DNA of 35,515 nucleotides from Rhodobacterales bacterium (GCA_009993005.1 JAACUH010000078.1:1-35515), one strand, 5' to 3'; counted from the stretch's first letter, positions 1-7,501 are shown. Notes: a model not told the origin generated them from the sequence alone. Program-made: numbers and translations.

Positions 1-386
1 ACCCGCACCGCGACGGTGGCTTCATGGCGCGTGCCGTCAGGCGCGGCGAGCGTGTAGCCAAACGTCCCGTCGCCCACAAAGGCGCCGGGCACATGCAGGA
101 AAGCCGGCAGCAGCCGCGACCCGGTGAACATGCCCCAGAGCACAAAGATCAGCACCACCGACACCACCGAGGCGGCGAGGTTCGAGGTCACCGCGCTTTC
201 GTCGCCAAAGGTCACGGTCTTGAGCGAGCCGAAGTCGTGGCGCGGGCGCAGCAAGCGTTTGACCGCGCGCCAGAGCGCCAGCGTGGCGAGGATCAAGAGC
301 ACATAGCCCAGCACATAGGGCGCCGCGCGGGCGACCGTCAGCAGGACAGCGCCGAGTTCACCCGCCAGTTTGCCGATCAGTTCCAT
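1..386 (-). CDS. tauC: Taurine-type ABC transporter permease, N-terminal part (cut by window edge)
   Basis: The gene starts at the ATG at 386, four bases after the tauB stop, and runs off the left edge, leaving about 128 codons. The visible part starts MELIGKLAGELGAVLL and has two hydrophobic stretches, near residues 10-40 (TVARAAPYVLGYVLLILATL) and 70-90 (AASVVSVVLIFVLWGMF), followed by a hydrophilic stretch with PDGTRHEATV. The permease domain proper (BPD_transp_1 with the EAA loop) would lie beyond the edge. It would form the membrane channel for the substrate delivered by TauA, powered by TauB. The long lead-in before the permease core is more than the compact E. coli TauC has. The assignment rests on operon position after tauA and tauB and on resemblance to remembered roseobacter TauC proteins. 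Confidence 0.75.
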   Translation of the reverse strand, partial: MELIGKLAGELGAVLLTVARAAPYVLGYVLLILATLALWRAVKRLLRPRHDFGSLKTVTFGDESAVTSNLAASVVSVVLIFVLWGMFTGSRLLPAFLHVPGAFVGDGTFGYTLAAPDGTRHEATVAVR

Positions 387-390
387 CCGC

Positions 391-1194
391 TCACGCCCCC
401 TCCGCCCGGCCCATGATCTCTTCTTCCATGTCCCAGATCATCGAAAGGATCTCTTCGCGGCGGGCGGCGAAATCGGGGTGTTTCTTGACGCGACGCAGGT
501 CCTCGACCGCGCCCATCTCGGCAAAGGGCAGCCGGTATTCGCGGTGCACGCGCCCGGGGCGCGGGGCCATCACCACCAGCCGCTCGCCCAAGAGCAGCGC
601 CTCCTCGACCGAATGGGTGATCAGGATGATCGTCTTGCCGGTCTCTTTCCACAGCTTGAGCACCAGGCCCTGCATCTTTTCCCGCGTCAGCGCGTCGAGC
701 GCACCCAGCGGCTCGTCCATCAGGATCACGTCGGGGTCATTGGCCAGACACCGCGCCAGCGCCACGCGCTGCTGCATCCCGCCCGACAGCTCATAGACCG
801 CCTTTTCCTTGAAATCGCGCAGGCCCACCACGTCGAGCAGATGATCCACGATCTCGCGTTTCTGCGCGCGCGCCATGCCTTTCATCGAAGGGCCGAACCC
901 GACATTGTCGCGCACGCTCATCCATTCAAAGAGCGCGCCCTGCTGGAACACCATCCCGCGTTCCGCCCCCGGCCCGCGCACCGCATGGCCGTTGAGCGTC
1001 ACCGCGCCGGACGTGGGCGCAAGAAACCCCGCCACGATGTTCAGCAGCGTCGTCTTGCCGCAACCCGAGGGGCCGAGCACCGACATCAGCTCGCCCGTGC
1101 CCAGGTGCAGCGTCACATCCTTGAGCGCCTGCACCGCGCCCCCACCGGGCAGCTCAAAGCGCATCGACAGTTTGTCGATCAGAAGTTCACTCAT
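391..1194 (-). CDS. tauB: Taurine-type ABC transporter ATP-binding protein
   Basis: A 267-residue nucleotide-binding subunit of the nitrate/sulfonate/taurine importer class. Walker A GPSGCGKTT is at residues 41-49, Q-loop FQQG near 83-86, signature LSGGMQQR at 136-143 and Walker B VILMDEP at 156-162, with the switch histidine in ITHSVEEAL. The start MSELLIDKL at 1194 is chosen because a GGGGTG ribosome-binding site precedes it; the open frame extends further upstream, but that extension has no family character. It lies between tauA and tauC with short gaps (88 and 4 bases), so the three are one minus-strand operon. It should hydrolyse ATP on the cytoplasmic face to drive uptake. The substrate is inferred from tauA and the neighbouring tpa and cuyA; cysteate or other small sulfonates are possible. 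Confidence 0.88.
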   Translation of the reverse strand: MSELLIDKLSMRFELPGGGAVQALKDVTLHLGTGELMSVLGPSGCGKTTLLNIVAGFLAPTSGAVTLNGHAVRGPGAERGMVFQQGALFEWMSVRDNVGFGPSMKGMARAQKREIVDHLLDVVGLRDFKEKAVYELSGGMQQRVALARCLANDPDVILMDEPLGALDALTREKMQGLVLKLWKETGKTIILITHSVEEALLLGERLVVMAPRPGRVHREYRLPFAEMGAVEDLRRVKKHPDFAARREEILSMIWDMEEEIMGRAEGA

Positions 1195-1282
1195 GCGCTG
1201 CACCCCTTTGGCGAAAGAAGCCGGAGCGCCTGCGCACCCCGGCCCCGATGTCTGGCGACAGGATTGCCCCCGCCGCGCCGCG

Positions 1283-2284
1283 TCACATCGCGCCCGCAGC
1301 CGCCAGCGGCCCTGTGTTGATCGCGCCCGCATAGGTGTCGAGCGCGGCCGGGATCGACCCGCTTTCCACGAACACGCCCGCGACGCCGGCCATGAAGGCA
1401 GGCGCAGCCGCGCCCAGCCAGCGGTCAGAGAGCTGGTCCTCGATGCTGGGGAATACGAAGGTCGCCATCGTTTCGCGGGTGGCGGCCTCGTCCATGCCGC
1501 TGTCCTGCGCGATGACGGGGATCATCGCCTCGACCATCGAGCCGTCGTTCCAGCCGTCGTTCATCGCCGCCGTCACGGCGAGGAATTGCGCGACCAGATC
1601 GGGGTTTTCCGCGACAAAGCCGGCGGGCGCTGAGGTGACGTCGAACACCAGAATGCCCAGCGCCTCCTTTTCCGCGCCGGTCAGAAGCACATTGCCGAAC
1701 TCCTTGGCCCGGCGCAGCGACCCGCCCCAGCCGCAGAACATGTCCACCGCGCCCTGCGCGATGGCCGCGGCACCGTCGGGCGGCGCCATGTCCACGATCT
1801 CGAGGCTGGCGAGCTCCACGCCGAAATGGTCCATCTGCCGCAGGAAGCCGTAATGCGCCGCCGTGCCCAGCGGCACCGCGACCTTCTTGCCGGCCAGTTC
1901 CGCGGCATTGCTCTGGTCGATCTCGAGCCCGCTGGCCACCACGCAATTGTCATTGTCGGCATAAGACACGGCCACGTCGAGCGTCACAAGGTCCTGCCCG
2001 GCGCTGGTCGCCACCACAAAGGGCGGCACGCCCTGGCTCACCGCAAGCTGCACATCGCCCGAGGCCATCGCGGCGCTCATCGCGGTGCCGGTGTCAAAGC
2101 TCACCCAGTTGATCTTGACGCCCATCGCCTCTTCGTAAAGGCCCTGCACCTTGGCATATTGGAACGGCATCGGCCATTCGAGGAAATAGGCGACGGTGAT
2201 CTCGTCCACCTGCGCCACCGCCGCCTGACCGGCCAGCAGCGCGGCCCCCGCGACCGCCCCCAACATCAGCTTTCTGATCGTCAT
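1283..2284 (-). CDS. tauA: Taurine-type ABC transporter substrate-binding protein
   Basis: A 333-residue periplasmic binding protein. Residues 1-24 form a signal peptide (MTIRKLMLGAVAGAALLAGQ, with AVA-Q as the likely cleavage site). The mature chain begins VDEITVAYFLEWPMPFQYAK and carries VNWVSFDTGTAMSAAMASGD, typical of the NMT1/taurine-nitrate binding family, and PLGTAAHYGFLRQM, which I remember from roseobacter TauA. The start is fixed by an AAAGGGGAG ribosome-binding site just before the ATG at 2284. It captures the sulfonate and hands it to TauBC. It is divergent from tpa across a 479-base gap, which suggests joint control of uptake and deamination. Specificity for taurine is likely; C3 sulfonates such as cysteate cannot be excluded, given cuyA nearby. 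Confidence 0.85.
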   Translation of the reverse strand: MTIRKLMLGAVAGAALLAGQAAVAQVDEITVAYFLEWPMPFQYAKVQGLYEEAMGVKINWVSFDTGTAMSAAMASGDVQLAVSQGVPPFVVATSAGQDLVTLDVAVSYADNDNCVVASGLEIDQSNAAELAGKKVAVPLGTAAHYGFLRQMDHFGVELASLEIVDMAPPDGAAAIAQGAVDMFCGWGGSLRRAKEFGNVLLTGAEKEALGILVFDVTSAPAGFVAENPDLVAQFLAVTAAMNDGWNDGSMVEAMIPVIAQDSGMDEAATRETMATFVFPSIEDQLSDRWLGAAAPAFMAGVAGVFVESGSIPAALDTYAGAINTGPLAAAGAM

Positions 2285-2763
2285 GTCGTCAACTCCCCTT
2301 TGTTGCTGGCCCGGTGCCCCTGACGGGGCCCGCGCCGGTGATGCCGGCAGGTTTGTCCTGCCTGAACAGTGCGGGTGCCGGCGCCAGAGCCACACCCCTT
2401 TGCGACCCAACAGACCACACCTGCGCCACGTCGCACAGTCCCCGCGATCCGAAAGGACATTTTCGAAAAATCGAATGGCTTTGGCCGGTATGGCAAGGGA
2501 TTTCATCGTGCCGACCTGCCGCGTGGCGCGGCAAATGATCCGGGCCTGGCCGTGACGCGGACGCCTGTGGCAGGGGTAAGCCTCTGAAAAACAAAAGGGT
2601 GTCCGGGCAAGGGCGCAGCAGCGCATGGCCGTGCCGGTCGCGCTGGCGCTACCTATCATCGAGAACTGGCCCTATTGCCCTTGCGCAGCCGTCGGGCAAT
2701 CTGCTCAAATCCCTGTCAGCGGGCGAATGTCGCGCCGCGCAGCCCTATCCTCCGAGGCATCCG
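2285..2763. promoter_or_regulatory. Divergent control region between tauA and tpa
   Basis: This 479-base gap has no convincing gene; its open frames are out of keeping with their neighbours. It must hold the promoters for tauA (leftward) and tpa (rightward). Visible elements are two small hairpins near the tauA start (GCCCC-TGAC-GGGGC at 2316-2329 and GGCAGG-TTTGT-CCTGCC at 2346-2362) and an AT-rich palindromic block at 2460-2475, annotated separately. I looked for the CTGGAC-type direct repeats remembered for the MocR-family regulator TauR and found none. No regulator gene is adjacent. Confidence 0.6.
2451..2475 (+). promoter_or_regulatory. Operator-like motif shared with the cuyA upstream region
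   Basis: GAAA-N5-TTTTC-N3-AAATCGAA. The right part contains an inverted repeat TTCGA-AAAA-TCGAA (2462-2475) and a perfect ten-base palindrome TTTTCGAAAA (2460-2469). Nearly the same arrangement recurs at 4316-4339 before cuyA. It is about 180 bases upstream of tauA and 290 upstream of tpa. Its role as a regulator-binding site is inferred. Confidence 0.4.
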
Positions 2764-4143
2764 ATGGACACCCTTTTGCAGAACGACCCGCGCCATGTGA
2801 TCGAGGCCGACCGCGCCCATGTCTGGCATCACCTCATCCAGCACAAACCCTACGAGACGATCGACCCGCGCATCATCGTCGAGGGCAAGGGTCTGCGGGT
2901 CTGGGACATCAAGGGCAAGGAGCATGTCGATGCGGTGTCCGGCGCGGTCTGGACGGTGAACGTCGGCTATGGCCGCGAAAGCATCGCCAATGCGGTGCGC
3001 GACCAACTGGTCAGGATGTGCTATTTCGCGGGCGCCGCCGGCAGCATCCCCGGCGCGAACTTTGCCCAGCGCCTGATCGAGAAAATGCCGGGCCTCAGCC
3101 GCGTCTATTACGCCAATTCGGGGTCCGAGGCGAACGAGAAGGCGTTCAAGATGGTGCGCCAGATCAGCCACAAGCACCATGGCGGCAAGAAATCCAAGAT
3201 CCTTTACCGCGACCGCGACTATCACGGCACCACCATCGCCTGCCTGTCCGCCGGCGGCCAGCAGGAGCGCAACGCGCAATATGGCCCCTTTACGCCCGGC
3301 TTTGTGCAGGTGCCCCATTGCCTGGAATACCGCGCGAGCGAGGACATGGCCGGCGACAGCTACGGCGTGAAGGCCGCCGAGGCGATCGAGGCCGTGATCC
3401 TGCGCGAGGGGGCGGATACCATCGGCGCGCTCTGCCTCGAGCCGATCACCGCGGGCGGCGGCATCATCACCCCGCCGCGCGGCTATTGGGAAAAGGTGCA
3501 GGAGATCTGCCGCAAATACGACATCCTGCTGCATATCGACGAGGTGGTCTGCGGGCTTGGACGGACGGGAACATGGTTCGGCTATCAGCAATATGGCGTG
3601 CAGCCCGACATCGTGACGATGGCCAAGGGCGTGGCCTCGGGCTATGCCGCGATATCGTGCTGCGTGACGACCGAAGCGGTGTTCGACATGTTCAAGGACG
3701 ACACCGACAAGATGGGCTATTTCCGCGATATCAGCACCTTTGGCGGATGCACGGCCGGGCCGGTCGCGGCACTCGAGAACATGCGGATCATCGAGGACGA
3801 GGATCTGTGCGGCAATTCGGTGCGCATGGGCGCGTATCTCAAGGACAAGCTGCACGCGCTGATGGACAAGCACGCCTGCGTGGGCGACGTGCGCGGCAAG
3901 GGCCTCTTTGCCGGGGCAGAGCTTGTGGCCGACCGTGCCACCCGCGAACCGCTCGATGAAAAGCTGGTGATGGCGGTGGTGGCCGACTGCATGGCGCAGG
4001 GCGTCATCATCGGCGCGTCGAACCGGTCGATGCCGGGTTTCAACAACACGCTGCTGTTCGCCCCCGCGCTGATCGCCACGACCGATGATCTGGACGAAAT
4101 CGTGGGCGCGGTGGACCGGGCCCTGACCAAGGTGGTGGGGTAG
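2764..4143 (+). CDS. tpa: Taurine:pyruvate aminotransferase
   Basis: A 459-residue class-III PLP aminotransferase. The N-terminal AHVWHHLIQHKP, RVWDIKGKEHVDAVSG, YFAGAAGSIPG and FRDISTFGGCTAGP closely match remembered Rhodobacteraceae Tpa sequences. The PLP lysine is K288 in TMAKGVASGYAA, and the cofactor-binding HIDEVVCGLGRTG is present. Tpa moves the amino group of taurine to pyruvate, giving sulfoacetaldehyde and alanine in the cytosol. The ATG at 2764 is preferred over the upstream in-frame start at 2599 because family homology begins here and CCGAGG precedes it. It is divergent from tauABC. The usual next enzyme (sulfoacetaldehyde acetyltransferase, Xsc) and the regulator TauR are not in the window, so they must lie elsewhere if the pathway is complete. 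Hypotaurine or cysteate as amino donor is a less likely alternative. Confidence 0.87.
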   Translation: MDTLLQNDPRHVIEADRAHVWHHLIQHKPYETIDPRIIVEGKGLRVWDIKGKEHVDAVSGAVWTVNVGYGRESIANAVRDQLVRMCYFAGAAGSIPGANFAQRLIEKMPGLSRVYYANSGSEANEKAFKMVRQISHKHHGGKKSKILYRDRDYHGTTIACLSAGGQQERNAQYGPFTPGFVQVPHCLEYRASEDMAGDSYGVKAAEAIEAVILREGADTIGALCLEPITAGGGIITPPRGYWEKVQEICRKYDILLHIDEVVCGLGRTGTWFGYQQYGVQPDIVTMAKGVASGYAAISCCVTTEAVFDMFKDDTDKMGYFRDISTFGGCTAGPVAALENMRIIEDEDLCGNSVRMGAYLKDKLHALMDKHACVGDVRGKGLFAGAELVADRATREPLDEKLVMAVVADCMAQGVIIGASNRSMPGFNNTLLFAPALIATTDDLDEIVGAVDRALTKVVG

Positions 4144-4200
4144 CCCACCCGGCAGAGTGTCGCGCGCGGCAGAGGGCAGCGCCTGACAGGGGCGCGCGCG

Positions 4201-4232
4201 CCGTGCATGGTGCCTGCCGTGCATGGCGCCTG
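4201..4232 (+). repeat. Two-copy 16-bp direct repeat between tpa and cuyA
   Basis: CCGTGCATGGTGCCTG (4201-4216) is followed at once by CCGTGCATGGCGCCTG (4217-4232), with one mismatch and a partial third copy (CCGCGCAT). It lies in the 280-base gap between tpa and cuyA, which otherwise holds the motif at 4316-4339 and no gene. Function unknown. Confidence 0.6.
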
Positions 4233-4315
4233 CCGCGCATCGGGCGCGGCCTGACCGTGACCGACGGGATCAGGCGCATATCCGGCACCCATCCGGCACA
4301 TTGCACAAAACCCCT

Positions 4316-4339
4316 GAAACGCGTTTTCAGCAAATCGAA
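4316..4339 (+). promoter_or_regulatory. Operator-like motif upstream of cuyA, shared with tauA-tpa gap
   Basis: GAAA-N4-TTTTC-N3-AAATCGAA, ending 84 bases before the cuyA ATG. It matches the motif at 2451-2475 at every fixed position, with a one-base spacer difference. The left half also forms an imperfect palindrome, CTGAAACGCGTTTTCAG (4314-4330). It is proposed as the site through which cuyA and tauA/tpa are co-regulated; no binding data are available. Confidence 0.4.
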
Positions 4340-4423
4340 CAAGGCCAGCGTCCCGCCCGAAATCCTTTGCCCCCGCCCCGGCGCGGCCCCTAGGCTGGCG
4401 TGCACCAACCCAAGGACACGCCC

Positions 4424-5419
4424 ATGCACCTCGCCCGCTTTCCTCGCCTCCATGTCGCGCATCTGCCCACCCCGCTGGAACGTCTGGACCGGCTGAGCGC
4501 GGCGCTGGGCGGCCCGGAAATCTGGATCAAGCGCGACGATTGCACGGGCCTGTCCACCGGCGGCAACAAGACCCGCAAGCTCGAATTCCTGATGGCCGAG
4601 GCCCTGGCGCAGGGCGCCGACATGGTGATGACGCAGGGCGCCACACAGTCGAACCACGCCCGGCAGACGGCGGCCTTTGCCGCGAAACTGGGCCTCGACT
4701 GCCATATCCTCCTCGAGGATCGCACCGGGTCGAACGACCCAAATTACAACGCCAACGGCAATGTGTTCCTCGACGACCTGCACGGCGCCACCCGCGAAAA
4801 GCGCGGCCCCGGCCTCGACATGAATGCCGAGATGGAGGCGGTGGCCGAGACCTTTCGCGCCAAGGGGCGCAAGGTCTATATCATCGTCGGCGGAGGGTCG
4901 AACCCGACGGGGGCGCTGGGCTATGTCGATTGCGCCTTCGAGCTGCTGGCGCAGGCGAACGCGCGCTCGCTCAGGATCGACCATATCGTGACGGCGACCG
5001 GGTCGGCCGGCACGCAGGCCGGGCTCGTCGTGGGGCTCAAGGCGATGCATGCGGGCATTCCGCTGCTGGGTTTCGGCGTGCGCGCGCCCAAGGCCCGGCA
5101 GGAGGAGAACGTCTATGCCCTCGCCTGTGCCACGGCCGAGAAAATCGGCGCGGCGGGCTGTGTCGCGCGGGCCGATGTGGTGGCCGACACCGATTATGTC
5201 GGCGAAGGCTATGGCATCCCGCGCGCCGATACGCTCGAGGCGATCCGCATGTTTGCGCAACTCGAGGCGATCCTGCTCGACCCGGTCTATTCGGGCAAGG
5301 CGGCGGCGGGGCTGATCGACTATTGCCGCAAGGGCCGCTTCACGGCGGGCGAGCGGGTCGTGTTCATCCATACCGGGGGCGCGGCGGGCCTCTTTGGCTA
5401 CACCGCCGCCTTTGCCTGA
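4424..5419 (+). CDS. cuyA: L-cysteate sulfo-lyase (PLP-dependent)
   Basis: A 331-residue fold-type II PLP enzyme of the ACC deaminase/D-cysteine desulfhydrase family. It matches the remembered Silicibacter (Ruegeria) pomeroyi CuyA in long blocks: [51 protein letters not shown] and LDMNAEME. The PLP lysine is K49 in GGNKTRK. CuyA cleaves L-cysteate to pyruvate, sulfite and ammonium. ATG 4424 is chosen because AAGGA lies just upstream and CuyA homology begins there; the GTG at 4400 would add eight residues. It is the first gene of a tightly coupled trio, its stop overlapping the next start (TGATG). D-cysteine desulfhydrase, the usual automatic label, is less likely given these blocks and the sulfonate neighbours. 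Confidence 0.88.
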   Translation: MHLARFPRLHVAHLPTPLERLDRLSAALGGPEIWIKRDDCTGLSTGGNKTRKLEFLMAEALAQGADMVMTQGATQSNHARQTAAFAAKLGLDCHILLEDRTGSNDPNYNANGNVFLDDLHGATREKRGPGLDMNAEMEAVAETFRAKGRKVYIIVGGGSNPTGALGYVDCAFELLAQANARSLRIDHIVTATGSAGTQAGLVVGLKAMHAGIPLLGFGVRAPKARQEENVYALACATAEKIGAAGCVARADVVADTDYVGEGYGIPRADTLEAIRMFAQLEAILLDPVYSGKAAAGLIDYCRKGRFTAGERVVFIHTGGAAGLFGYTAAFA

Positions 5420-6087
5420 TGCGGACGGTCGGCATCCTTGGCGGGATGGGGCCGGATGCGACGGTCGCGCTGATGGCGCGGGTGATCGCGCGGGTCGCGG
5501 CGCGCGACGATGCCGATCATGTGCCGCTGCTGGTGGACCAGAACACGGCCGTGCCCAGCCGCATCGCGTATCTGATCGAAGGGCAGGGCGCCGACCCCGG
5601 CCCGGTGCTGGTGGCGATGGCGCGGCGGCTTGCGGGCGCGGGGGCGCAGGCGCTGGCGCTGGCCTGCAACACCGCGCACCACTGGGCGGGCGACATCCGC
5701 GCCGCGGCGGATCTGCCCTTTCTCGACATGGTGGCGCTGAGCGTGGCGCAGGCAGGCGCGGCCGAGGTCGGCATCCTCGCCTCGCCCGCCGTGCGGATGG
5801 CCGGCGTCTATGACCGCGCCTGCGCGGCGGCCGGGGTGGTGCCGGTCTTTGGCGCGGATGAGGGCGCGCTGCTCGCCCTGGTGCGGCGGATCAAGGCCGA
5901 GGGCGCGCATGACGGCACGCGCGCCGCTCTGCGCGCGCTGTCACAGGCGCTGGTGCCGCGCGTGCAGATCATCGCCTGCACCGAGTTTTCGCTGGTAGCC
6001 GATGCGGTGGCCCCCGGCGTGCGGGCGATCGACGCGATGGATGTGTTGGCACAGGCGATCGTGGATTTTGCGAAAGGCGGGGTCTGA
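5419..6087 (+). CDS. Aspartate/glutamate racemase family protein; candidate cysteate racemase
   Basis: A 222-residue member of the cofactor-independent Asp/Glu/hydantoin racemase superfamily. It begins [19 protein letters not shown], the usual GGMGP start of aspartate racemases. Both catalytic cysteines are present: C83 in ALACNTAHHW and C187 in IIACTEFSLV. These enzymes invert the alpha-carbon by a two-thiol mechanism. The ATG overlaps the cuyA stop and its own stop overlaps the next start, so it is translationally coupled on both sides. Cysteate is the sulfonate analogue of aspartate, so position and family together suggest interconversion of D- and L-cysteate to feed CuyA. That substrate is inferred; plain aspartate racemase activity or another 3-sulfo-amino acid is possible. 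Confidence 0.8.
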   Translation: MRTVGILGGMGPDATVALMARVIARVAARDDADHVPLLVDQNTAVPSRIAYLIEGQGADPGPVLVAMARRLAGAGAQALALACNTAHHWAGDIRAAADLPFLDMVALSVAQAGAAEVGILASPAVRMAGVYDRACAAAGVVPVFGADEGALLALVRRIKAEGAHDGTRAALRALSQALVPRVQIIACTEFSLVADAVAPGVRAIDAMDVLAQAIVDFAKGGV

Positions 6088-7385
6088 TGGCCGAATATCT
6101 CAAGCAGGCGGCCCGCAAGGCGGCGTCGGAGCAGCGGGATGTCACGGCGCAGGTGCGCGCCCTGCTTGCCGAGATCGCGGCCGGCGGCGAGGCGGCGGCG
6201 CAGGCCATGGCACGGCGGTTCGACGGCTGGGAGGGCGAGGTGGTCGTGTCGCCCGCCGCCCGTGCTGCGGCCGCAGACCTGCTGCCCGCGCAGATCAAGG
6301 CCGACATCGGCTTTGCCCATGACAACATCCGCCGCTTTGCGCAGGCGCAGCGCGCGACGATCCGCGACACGCAGGTCGAGATCCTGCCGGGGCTGGTCGC
6401 GGGGCAAAAGCAGATCCCGGTGCGGGCGGCGGGCTGCTATGTGCCCGGCGGGCGCTATGCCCATGTGGCGAGCGCGATCATGACCGTGACGACGGCGCGG
6501 GTGGCCGGCGTGGGCCATGTCACGGCCTGTTCGCCGCCGCATCCGGGCAGCGGCATCCCGCCCGCGATCATCTATGCGATGGACCTCTGCGGGGCGGATG
6601 TGATCCTGAACATGGGCGGTGTGCAGGCGGTGGCGGCCATGGCGCAGGGCCTCTTTGGCCTGCCGCGCGCGGATATCCTCGTGGGTCCGGGCAACCAGTA
6701 TGTGGCCGAGGCCAAGCGCATCCTCTTTGGCCAGGTCGGCATCGACATGGTGGCGGGGCCGACCGACCTGCTGGTGCTGGCGGATGGCGATGCCGATGCG
6801 GCGCTGGTGGCGGCCGATCTGGTGGGGCAGGCCGAGCATGGCTACAATTCCCCGGTCTGGCTGGTGACGGACAGCCGCGTCCTGGCCCGCGACGTGATGG
6901 ACCGGGTGCCGGGCCTGATCGAGAGCCTGCCGCCGGTCAACGCCGACAGCGCCCGCGCCGCCTGGCGCGACCATGCGGAGGTGGTGCTCTGCGCCGGGCG
7001 CGAGGAGATGGTGCGCGTGTCGGACGATTATGCGCCCGAGCATCTGCATGTCCAATGCGCCGACCCCGACTGGTGGCTGGACCGGCTCACCGCCTATGGC
7101 TCGCTCTTTCTGGGGGAAGAGACGACCGTGGCCTTTGGCGACAAGGCGTCCGGCCCCAACCATGTGCTGCCGACCAGCGGTGCGGCGCGCTATACCGGCG
7201 GGTTGTCGGTGGGCAAGTTCATGAAAACCGTGACATGGCAGCGCTCTACCCGCGCCGCCGCCCGGCCGGTGGCCGAGGCGACGGCCCGCATCTCGCGGCT
7301 CGAGGGGATGGAGGGCCATGCGCGCACAGCCGACATCCGGCTCGCCAAGTATTTCCCGGGCGAGACCTTCGATCTGGGCGGCTGA
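6087..7385 (+). CDS. hpsN: HpsN-like sulfopropanediol dehydrogenase (histidinol dehydrogenase family)
   Basis: A 432-residue zinc- and NAD-dependent dehydrogenase. Family residues are all present: zinc ligands Q248 and H251 (GQAEHGYNSP), D352 (FGDKASG) and H411 (MEGHARTADIR), and the catalytic pair E318-H319 (APEHLHV). It resembles HpsN rather than biosynthetic HisD at the N-terminus (MAEYLKQA, then FDGWEGEVVVS) and in NHVLPTSGAARYTGGLSVGK and MKTVTWQ. HpsN oxidises R-2,3-dihydroxypropane-1-sulfonate in two steps to R-sulfolactate. It is the third gene of the cuyA trio, with no histidine genes nearby. The sulfolactate-to-cysteate steps are not encoded in the window. Another C3 amino- or hydroxy-sulfonate alcohol as substrate is possible. 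Confidence 0.75.
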   Translation: MAEYLKQAARKAASEQRDVTAQVRALLAEIAAGGEAAAQAMARRFDGWEGEVVVSPAARAAAADLLPAQIKADIGFAHDNIRRFAQAQRATIRDTQVEILPGLVAGQKQIPVRAAGCYVPGGRYAHVASAIMTVTTARVAGVGHVTACSPPHPGSGIPPAIIYAMDLCGADVILNMGGVQAVAAMAQGLFGLPRADILVGPGNQYVAEAKRILFGQVGIDMVAGPTDLLVLADGDADAALVAADLVGQAEHGYNSPVWLVTDSRVLARDVMDRVPGLIESLPPVNADSARAAWRDHAEVVLCAGREEMVRVSDDYAPEHLHVQCADPDWWLDRLTAYGSLFLGEETTVAFGDKASGPNHVLPTSGAARYTGGLSVGKFMKTVTWQRSTRAAARPVAEATARISRLEGMEGHARTADIRLAKYFPGETFDLGG

Positions 7386-7408
7386 AAAATTTTCGGAGAA
7401 AATTTTTC
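7384..7408 (+). terminator. AT-rich perfect hairpin at the hpsN stop codon
   Basis: GAAAAATTTTC (7384-7394), loop GGA, GAAAATTTTTC (7398-7408): an 11-bp perfect inverted repeat that starts inside the hpsN TGA. It is symmetrical, so it could act on either strand. A terminator or mRNA-stabilising role is inferred from its place at the operon end; its AT-rich stem is unlike a classical GC-rich terminator. Confidence 0.5.
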
Positions 7409-7442
7409 GCCCCTCGCGCGGGGGGCCGCCTCTGGCCGGGCA

Positions 7443-7501
7443 GGGGGCTCTGCCCCCGCCGCCTGCGGCGGCCCCCCCGGGATATTTATGGCCAAAAGAT
7501 G
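7443..7501 (+). repeat. Gene-end element copy 1 (after hpsN)
   Basis: A GC hairpin GGGGGC-TCT-GCCCCC (7443-7457) and a second small hairpin (GCCGC-CTGCG-GCGGC) lead into the conserved core GATATTT-ATG-GCCAAAAGATG at 7481-7501. The same core occurs seven times in this window, each time downstream of a stop codon and in the direction of the gene before it. It is probably a terminator or 3'-end element. Confidence 0.7.

Noticed and set aside
2285-2763. TauR (MocR-family) binding boxes in the tauA-tpa gap
   Set aside because: No CTGGAC-type direct repeats were found. CTGGCCCTAT at 2665-2675 is only a partial match and is single.
2716-4224. Long minus-strand open frame opposite tpa, and similar long frames opposite agpA, copA and the dehydratase
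   Set aside because: GC-rich codon use on the coding strand opens antisense frames. Their translations are rich in His, Arg and Ala and resemble no family, while the plus-strand products are clear enzymes.
4424-5419. D-cysteine desulfhydrase as the product
   Set aside because: The sequence blocks follow CuyA and the neighbours are sulfonate genes, so L-cysteate sulfo-lyase is the better call, although the families are homologous.
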